A DNA stretch of 40,488 bases from Clostridium tagluense. Its GTDB lineage: Bacteria; Bacillota; Clostridia; Clostridiales; Clostridiaceae. Positions within the stretch are counted from its first letter, which is position 1, and the number at the start of each line of letters is the position of its first letter. The translations under genes and the position numbers were made by a program. The stretch spans positions 1-40,488 of the forward strand of contig NZ_BHYK01000036.1 of the NCBI RefSeq assembly GCF_003865095.1. Direction: 5' to 3'. This document shows positions 39,685-40,488 of the stretch, piece by piece. The notes under the pieces were generated by a model. The model was not told where the DNA came from, searched no databases, and was given only the letters and a program-made list of their open reading frames with translations.

Positions 39685-40236
39685 TTACTCTTCATCTATT
39701 TTTACTCTTAACATTTTATTCTTAACTTTTACTGCATATTTTAATTCATAGGCTGGTACACCATTATTAATTGCTTCTGCAATTTCATCCATTTCCTTTT
39801 TTATCTTTTCTTCATCAACATACCAACCAAGTACAATTGATTTTTCTCCCCAAAACGATCCGCTATTAAGACCAATCAGCCAATATTTAGGCTCATCGTT
39901 TTTTGCTTTGTACATTACATGTGACGCTAAAACTTTATAGCAATTAACAATTGATTTTCCATCATATGATTTAATAGTAATTTTCCCTGTTGGTACAATT
40001 ATAGTATTGGGTAAAGTTTTGTTGTTTTCAGTGGACTTTATCTCCCCTAGCATCAAATAATCTAAAGATACATTAAGTTCTTTAGATAACACAAGCAATT
40101 TTTCCATTTCTGGATAGCCGCTCCCCTGTTCCCATTTAGAAACTGCTTGACGACTTACTCCGATTATTTCTGCTAACCCTTCCTGTGAAATATTTCTTTC
40201 TTTCCTAATTGATTTTAAGTTATCTGCAAAACCCAT
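39685..40236 (-). CDS. XRE family regulator with C-terminal sensor-like domain
   Basis: A 183-aa protein. Residues 1-62 form a helix-turn-helix domain (FADNLKSIRKERNISQEGLAEIIGVSRQAVSKWEQGSGYPEMEKLLVLSKELNVSLDYLM), very typical of Firmicute XRE regulators. Residues about 75-183 are strand-rich (IIVPTGKITIKSYDGKSIVNCYKVLAS, YWLIGLNSGSFWGEKSIVLGWYV) and do not match a domain I know; they may bind a ligand. AGAGGTAG precedes the ATG. A GTGTAAA/TTTACAC inverted repeat lies 30 bases upstream. Confidence 0.85.
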   Translation of the reverse strand: MGFADNLKSIRKERNISQEGLAEIIGVSRQAVSKWEQGSGYPEMEKLLVLSKELNVSLDYLMLGEIKSTENNKTLPNTIIVPTGKITIKSYDGKSIVNCYKVLASHVMYKAKNDEPKYWLIGLNSGSFWGEKSIVLGWYVDEEKIKKEMDEIAEAINNGVPAYELKYAVKVKNKMLRVKIDEE

Positions 40237-40265
40237 GACTTTCTACCTCTTTTCTTTGTTATTAT

Positions 40266-40290
40266 GTGTAAATTATAATATGTTTTACAC
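40266..40290. promoter_or_regulatory. Inverted repeat upstream of the second XRE gene
   Basis: GTGTAAA and TTTACAC are separated by 11 bases. The half-site resembles the ATGTAAA half of the operator at 39519, so the two regulators could cross-talk. The remaining bases to the window end show no gene. Confidence 0.45.
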
Positions 40291-40488
40291 TAAAATAACA
40301 CCAATCTACATTTGCAAATCCGCAACTTGTATTTGCATTTTTCATAAACTGTATGAAAAAATGTTTCTGGTATACTAAAATCAATGCAGACCGGCCTTTA
40401 AAAAACCAAGCATAAAATGGAAAAATCCATTGCCAGCACCCTCAAAATATACTATCCTTTTTAGTGACGAAACTGAAAAGGAGAACGA

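Overview
The window is about 40.5 kb of very AT-rich DNA with strong AGGAGG-type ribosome binding sites, frequent GTG/TTG starts and oxygen-sensitive enzymes. It also carries a spore-coat type transglutaminase. Together these point to an anaerobic, spore-forming Clostridium. The complete 4-hydroxyphenylacetate decarboxylase operon (p-cresol formation) fits the cresol/skatole-producing clostridia, but the species is inference. No rRNA, tRNA or CRISPR array was seen.

Layout. (1) 0.3-10.4 kb: about a dozen small, acidic, co-oriented genes (LRR fragment, DUF7832-like, DUF4275-like, two SMI1/KNR4-like, DUF6892-like and unknowns) ending in a 1135-aa HEAT/DUF4132 protein. It looks like an array of orphan immunity-type genes, and related spacer sequences, including an exact 33-bp duplication, precede several members. 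(2) 10.4-12.0 kb, minus strand: an ECF sigma factor translationally coupled to a membrane anti-sigma factor. (3) 12.4-16.4 kb: hpdB-hpdC-hpdA, the glycyl-radical decarboxylase, its Fe-S small subunit and its radical-SAM activase. (4) 16.5-20.8 kb: an Rpn/PD-(D/E)XK gene, a DsrE-like protein, a methionine-rich repeat protein, a spore-coat transglutaminase (tgl) and a companion gene. (5) 21.0-23.6 kb: a marR gene and a ferredoxin-nitroreductase sharing one palindromic operator, then a second Rpn gene.

(6) 23.6-36.7 kb is a gene graveyard. A HIT gene, a MATE transporter, a Uma2 gene and an Rpn gene each occur as one good copy plus one or more eroded copies. The damage is internal deletion, a short tandem duplication or nonsense mutation. 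In the middle lies a decayed IS200/IS605-type element with an IscB gene lacking its centre, a probable upstream omega RNA (HEARO), a tnpA fragment and matching end hairpins. Intact genes here are a cardiolipin-synthase-like gene, a DUF6054-like gene, a zinc-ribbon membrane protein and one Uma2 gene. A shrunken DUF3990 operon lies at 36 kb. (7) 36.8-40.2 kb: a VOC/PhnB-like protein, an sdpR-sdpI pair behind a large inverted repeat, and two XRE regulators with nearby palindromes.

The most promising leads are the cassette-like immunity array, a LexA/SOS-like box at the same distance upstream of three Rpn-family loci, the Met/Lys repeat protein next to the transglutaminase that could crosslink it, and the IscB/omega RNA relic.
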